A stretch of DNA of 37,653 bases from Saccoglossus kowalevskii (taxonomy: Eukaryota; Hemichordata; Enteropneusta; Harrimaniidae): the NCBI RefSeq assembly GCF_000003605.2, contig NW_003151773.1:78145-115797 (forward strand), in the 5' to 3' direction. Below are positions 36,401 through 37,653 of the stretch, piece by piece. Made by a program: the position numbers and the translations under genes. The notes under the pieces were generated by a model, which did not search any database, was not told the DNA's origin, and saw only the letters and a program-made list of their open reading frames with translations. How positions within the stretch are numbered: position 1 is the first letter of the stretch; the number at the start of each line of letters is the position of its first letter.

Positions 36401-37292
36401 TAAACATCAATGGGTAATCAGTCTAGACACTCTTCAAAAAAAACATAAATTCGCAACATGTGCCTTCTAGAAAACCAAACAATGGTGATGAAATAATATT
36501 AAAAGTGTTAAACACCACTAAGTATTTTTACCTGTCCAGTAATTTTTGTAATCATTCTAGGCAGATAATAATCTTCAACCACACGTTTTTTTGCCCATCC
36601 TTTGAACCATCGTAGTTCCCTGTAGTTGCCAGAATTGCAGAGGTCTATCTTTGGACGGATTAATAAAATTTTTCTGGAAAAAAAAGTTATATTTTCATTC
36701 TATTTCACAATTTGACTTGTATACAATCACTGCATCAATTGCTACTTGTACATGTCATGTGACTTATACCTAAAAAAAAAAACCCACTATTTAACAAAGA
36801 GGGCGCTACCATTTAAAGCTCATCTAACAAATAATATACTGACACTCGTGATGGTGGCATCCTCAATTACATAAAGTGACTGACAATTCCGTTGTGAATT
36901 TTGATATGTTATCTCAAGGTTTTTATTGTTTAATCAAAATATTTTTTCAGATCTCATGGAGAACAGTTTAATACAATTTATTTTGTCTACAACATTTGTC
37001 ATCAATTTACTTCAGAAATAAGAGAGTTTAAAAAGCCATAACTAGGATGCTGAGACATACAATCAGATTATAGATCAGCACATTCTTGTTGGCATCTGCT
37101 TTAGGAAACTCTAAAATATAATTTATGGCATTTTAAAAATAACTTTATAATACGCATCTAATCATCTAATATGACAGCAAAAAATTCATATGAACCATCT
37201 GAAGCATTGCTAGCTGTAATTGTGTATTAGTTACTTACTTATTTAGAAAGATAACTCTGCAGTTATACAGGACATTCTTATGCATTACTGGC
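23891..37292 (-). CDS. NADSYN1: Glutamine-dependent NAD+ synthetase (5' part outside window)
   Basis: Makes NAD+ from nicotinic acid adenine dinucleotide, ATP and glutamine, the last step of the de novo and Preiss-Handler pathways, in the cytosol. Sixteen exons give 797 residues. The N-terminal nitrilase-like glutaminase shows its catalytic Lys (IRPKIDL) and Cys (GSEICEELW); the Glu of the triad is on exons beyond the right edge. The synthetase domain shows the PP-loop [19 protein letters not shown] and [17 protein letters not shown]. Residues from [17 protein letters not shown] to the end of the conserved region align with human NADSYN1 with few gaps. Every exon phase fits its neighbour, every intron is GT-AG, and no stop interrupts the frame, so the gene looks functional. 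Together with about 87 missing residues the protein would be about 880 long, against 706 in human, because of the tail in the last exon. Confidence 0.97.
24479..25169 (-). other. NADSYN1 intron with TA microsatellite
   Basis: Intron of 691 bp, GTATGA to CAG. It holds a TA/TG simple repeat at about 24600-24630 and nothing else recognised. Confidence 0.8.
25170..25346 (-). CDS. NADSYN1: NADSYN1 exon: C-terminal end of synthetase domain
   Basis: 59 codons, phase 0 at both ends. Contains [20 protein letters not shown] and [16 protein letters not shown], then [11 protein letters not shown], nearly identical to the end of the human enzyme. Confidence 0.97.
25543..25707. mobile_element. MITE, 165 bp, TTAA ends
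   Basis: TTAA at both ends with inverted terminal repeats. Left reads TTAAAGCGGGATGGTCGTCA; right, reverse-complemented, reads TTAAAGCGAGGGAGTCGTCA; both continue to a CATGCG. No coding capacity. TTAA duplication is used by the piggyBac and Kolobok superfamilies, but the termini do not settle which one. Lies in a NADSYN1 intron. Confidence 0.75.
25704..25817. mobile_element. MITE, ~114 bp, joined to its neighbour at one TTAA
   Basis: Left end TTAAAGGGCGGTGGTCGTTG; right end, reverse-complemented, TTGAAAGGCAGTGGTCATCA. The left TTAA is the right TTAA of the MITE at 25543-25707, and the right one has decayed to TCAA. Same TIR family as its neighbour. Confidence 0.65.
25818..27031 (-). other. 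Remainder of a NADSYN1 intron
   Basis: AT-rich intron sequence of the 1,685-bp intron (25347-27031); apart from the two MITEs nothing is recognised. Confidence 0.7.
27032..27160 (-). CDS. NADSYN1: NADSYN1 exon
   Basis: 43 codons, phase 0 at both ends: [19 protein letters not shown], then [14 protein letters not shown] and SPRQ. Matches the MGMTYAELSVYGRLRK region of the human synthetase domain. Confidence 0.97.
27615..27684 (-). CDS. NADSYN1: NADSYN1 exon
   Basis: 70 nt encoding [20 protein letters not shown] and TDE, with the first base finishing a split Lys codon. Matches the human segment with ATAELEPL and SQTDE. Confidence 0.96.
28015..28294. mobile_element. MITE, 280 bp, TTAA ends
   Basis: TTAA at both ends. 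The left terminus continues AAGATGGTAGTCATCGCGCC; the right, reverse-complemented, continues AGGGAAGCAGTCGTTGCGC. The termini match the MITEs at 25543 and 25704, with mostly transition differences. Non-coding; in the NADSYN1 intron 27685-28911. The rest of that intron shows nothing. Confidence 0.7.
28912..29043 (-). CDS. NADSYN1: NADSYN1 exon: NaAD/ATP-binding core
   Basis: 132 nt with [30 protein letters not shown] and EKYNLPSLD. The [17 protein letters not shown] stretch is almost invariant in eukaryotic NAD synthetases. Confidence 0.98.
29241..29690 (+). mobile_element. Probable solo LTR of an LTR retroelement
   Basis: About 450 bp, non-coding, with LTR architecture on the plus strand. 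It has TATATAG at about 29360, an initiator-like ATTCAGTCTCGG some 25 bp further, AATAAA signals near 29630-29645, and a GC-richer end (GGGTGCTGCAACCACCGCA). It may begin TGATAAATTATC and end CA, but no clear target-site duplication is seen. No internal coding part lies beside it. Fossil; family not determined. Confidence 0.4.
29838..29919. repeat. Imperfect inverted repeat (hairpin)
   Basis: CTATAAACTTTCTATCAAAC with CTTCTTTGATT on the left pairs with AATCAAAGAA and TTGATAGAAGTCTATAG on the right. The stem is about 30 bp with a loop of about 20 nt, inside the right part of the TIR-bearing repeat. Confidence 0.6.
30271..30377 (-). CDS. NADSYN1: NADSYN1 exon
   Basis: 107 nt: [20 protein letters not shown], then [13 protein letters not shown] and the split Ser codon. 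LGSANVDES is a conserved synthetase motif. Confidence 0.98.
30533..30975 (+). mobile_element. tRNA-derived SINE
   Basis: A tRNA-like head with A box TAGCATAGTGG (30540) and B box GAGTTCAAATCC (30592) at proper tRNA spacing, then a body, then a 3' part ending in a 16-A run. The 3' part (from AAAATGCACTATGTGTCAGC at 30844) recurs at 34285. A 12-G run follows the poly(A). It is antisense to NADSYN1 within an intron. The family is not identified. Confidence 0.8.
31100..31235 (-). CDS. NADSYN1: NADSYN1 exon
   Basis: 136 nt: [18 protein letters not shown], then [13 protein letters not shown] and [10 protein letters not shown], matching the human segment HHISLNIDPAV...ENLALQNVQ. Confidence 0.98.
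31527..31601. repeat. Short tandem repeat, ~15-bp units
   Basis: About five units of ATTAGCATACTGCAA, alternating CAA and CAT at the end, which gives a 30-bp higher-order pattern. In a NADSYN1 intron. A smaller doublet of CCTAATCAACAATGTT lies at 31336-31376. Confidence 0.8.
31733..31901 (-). CDS. NADSYN1: NADSYN1 exon
   Basis: 169 nt: [20 protein letters not shown], then [20 protein letters not shown] and AKRLAADIG. Matches the human [22 protein letters not shown] region. Confidence 0.98.
32069..32171 (-). CDS. NADSYN1: NADSYN1 exon: PP-loop of the synthetase
   Basis: 103 nt: [20 protein letters not shown], then [21 protein letters not shown] is the ATP-pyrophosphatase P-loop that binds ATP and adenylates NaAD. 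Confidence 0.99.
32320..32493 (-). CDS. NADSYN1: NADSYN1 exon: interdomain region
   Basis: 58 codons: [16 protein letters not shown], then [20 protein letters not shown] and [10 protein letters not shown]. Joins the glutaminase domain to the synthetase domain. Confidence 0.98.
32494..33372 (-). other. NADSYN1 intron
   Basis: 879 bp, AT-rich; no repeat or gene is recognised. Confidence 0.7.
33373..33447 (-). CDS. NADSYN1: NADSYN1 exon
   Basis: 25 codons: [20 protein letters not shown] and SRSMQ, matching the human [22 protein letters not shown] segment. Confidence 0.97.
33609..33660. repeat. GACA/GACG simple repeat
   Basis: Run of GACGGACGGACAGACAGACG-type units in a NADSYN1 intron. Such tails often end dispersed repeats in marine invertebrate genomes. 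Confidence 0.8.
33730..33861 (-). CDS. NADSYN1: NADSYN1 exon
   Basis: 44 codons: [20 protein letters not shown], then [20 protein letters not shown] and LNNV. Matches the human [21 protein letters not shown] region of the glutaminase domain. Confidence 0.98.
33955..34258 (+). repeat. Two diverged tandem units of a dispersed repeat
   Basis: Unit starts AAAATGGCCGCCAGTCG (33955) and AAAATGGCCACCATTCG (34096) are about 141 bp apart. Both continue with AATYAGATC, an ATGTGCAT and an ATGT..AAGTTT block. The second unit ends in ATTGGTCCAGGCATTTCC and a CACAGACACAC tail. No open frame of note. Confidence 0.65.
34285..34412 (+). mobile_element. 3' tail fragment of the SINE family at 30533
   Basis: AAAATGCATTATGTGTCAGC through CTGTCGCCTGGCACA matches 30844-30960 at about 85 percent by eye, ending in an A-rich tail. 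The tRNA-derived head is absent; the fragment instead follows the two-unit repeat at 33955. Confidence 0.75.
35134..35251 (-). CDS. NADSYN1: NADSYN1 exon
   Basis: 118 nt: [20 protein letters not shown], then [19 protein letters not shown]. The ITNASGSHH region of the human glutaminase domain. Confidence 0.98.
35474..35562 (-). CDS. NADSYN1: NADSYN1 exon: nitrilase nucleophile
   Basis: 89 nt: [20 protein letters not shown], then CEELWTSD. The Cys of SEICEELW is the catalytic nucleophile (Cys175 in human) that attacks glutamine. Confidence 0.98.
35563..36531 (-). other. NADSYN1 intron
   Basis: 969 bp, AT-rich; no repeat or gene is recognised. Confidence 0.7.
36532..36673 (-). CDS. NADSYN1: NADSYN1 exon: nitrilase catalytic Lys
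   Basis: 142 nt: [20 protein letters not shown], then [20 protein letters not shown] and ITKITGQ. The Lys of RPK corresponds to human Lys114 of the Glu-Lys-Cys triad. Confidence 0.98.
37239..37292 (-). CDS. NADSYN1: NADSYN1 exon, most 5' exon in the window
   Basis: 54 nt: a G finishing a split codon (ATG, Met, if like human), then [17 protein letters not shown]. The upstream exons, with about 87 residues including the catalytic Glu, lie beyond position 37653. Confidence 0.95.
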
Positions 37293-37390
37293 CTGTAACA
37301 AATCACATAATTGAAATGACTTAAGTTGCAAAATATGACACAATAAATGTATCTAGCTCCTAGAAACCCTTGATCATTAACTCTACATGC

Positions 37391-37653
37391 AAGTCTCCCT
37401 AGCACTATGGAACATAACACTAAGTCTCCCTAGCACTATGGAACATAACACTAAGTCTTCCTAGTGATATGGAACATAACACTAAGTCTCCCTAGCACTA
37501 TGGGACATAACACTAAGTCTCACTGGTACTATGGAACATAACACTAAGTCTCACTAGTACTATGGAACATAACAATAAGTCTTCCTCATACTATGGAACA
37601 TAAAACTAAGTCTCCCTAGCACTATGGAACATAACACTAAGTCTTCCTAGTGA
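37391..37653. repeat. 31-bp minisatellite, at least 8.5 copies
   Basis: Units of exactly 31 bp with core CTATGGAACATAACACTAAG, 8.5 copies to the window edge, a few mismatches per unit. It lies in the NADSYN1 intron upstream of the 37239-37292 exon and continues past the window. Confidence 0.95.

Noticed and set aside
37391-37653. Regular short repeats that might suggest a CRISPR array
   Set aside because: The 31-bp units abut with no spacers and lie in a eukaryotic intron, so this is a minisatellite.

Overview
This is a piece of an AT-rich animal nuclear genome, most likely a marine invertebrate. The evidence is one long intron-rich gene with canonical GT-AG splicing and high similarity to vertebrate NAD synthetase, a BEL/Pao retroelement, a mariner, a tRNA-derived SINE, MITEs, and GACAGACGGACAGAC-type repeat tails. 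Nothing in the window fixes the phylum.

Layout. 1-1973: tandem array of about ten ~213-bp units, each with a 113-bp exon-like core between an acceptor-like and a donor-like site. 1974-4080: no recognisable gene. 4083-5610 (minus): an unidentified 3'-terminal-exon-like ORF, a hydrophobic ORF, and a broken gene whose frames encode a death effector domain (DED). 5650-9110: no gene; one possible LTR-like or 3'-UTR-like block. 9111-10790: mosaic of diverged repeats. 10793-14599: fossil BEL/Pao element with a 3' LTR. 15411-16675 (minus): dead mariner. 16676-23836: long gene-poor stretch with a few diverged repeats.

23891-37292 (minus) is the one clear gene: 16 exons of glutamine-dependent NAD+ synthetase (NADSYN1), from the middle of the amidase domain to the stop codon. 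The first exons lie beyond the right edge. All exon phases fit and all visible introns are GT-AG. The enzyme hydrolyses glutamine in its nitrilase-like N-terminal domain and passes ammonia to the C-terminal PP-loop synthetase domain, which converts NaAD plus ATP to NAD+. The last exon adds a basic, Ser/Thr-rich tail of about 195 residues that the human enzyme lacks. The introns carry three MITEs with TTAA ends, a SINE and a second copy of its 3' tail, an LTR-like block inside a TIR-bearing repeat, a two-unit repeat, and minisatellites. The most unusual items are the exon-like tandem array, the broken DED gene, and the NADSYN1 tail.
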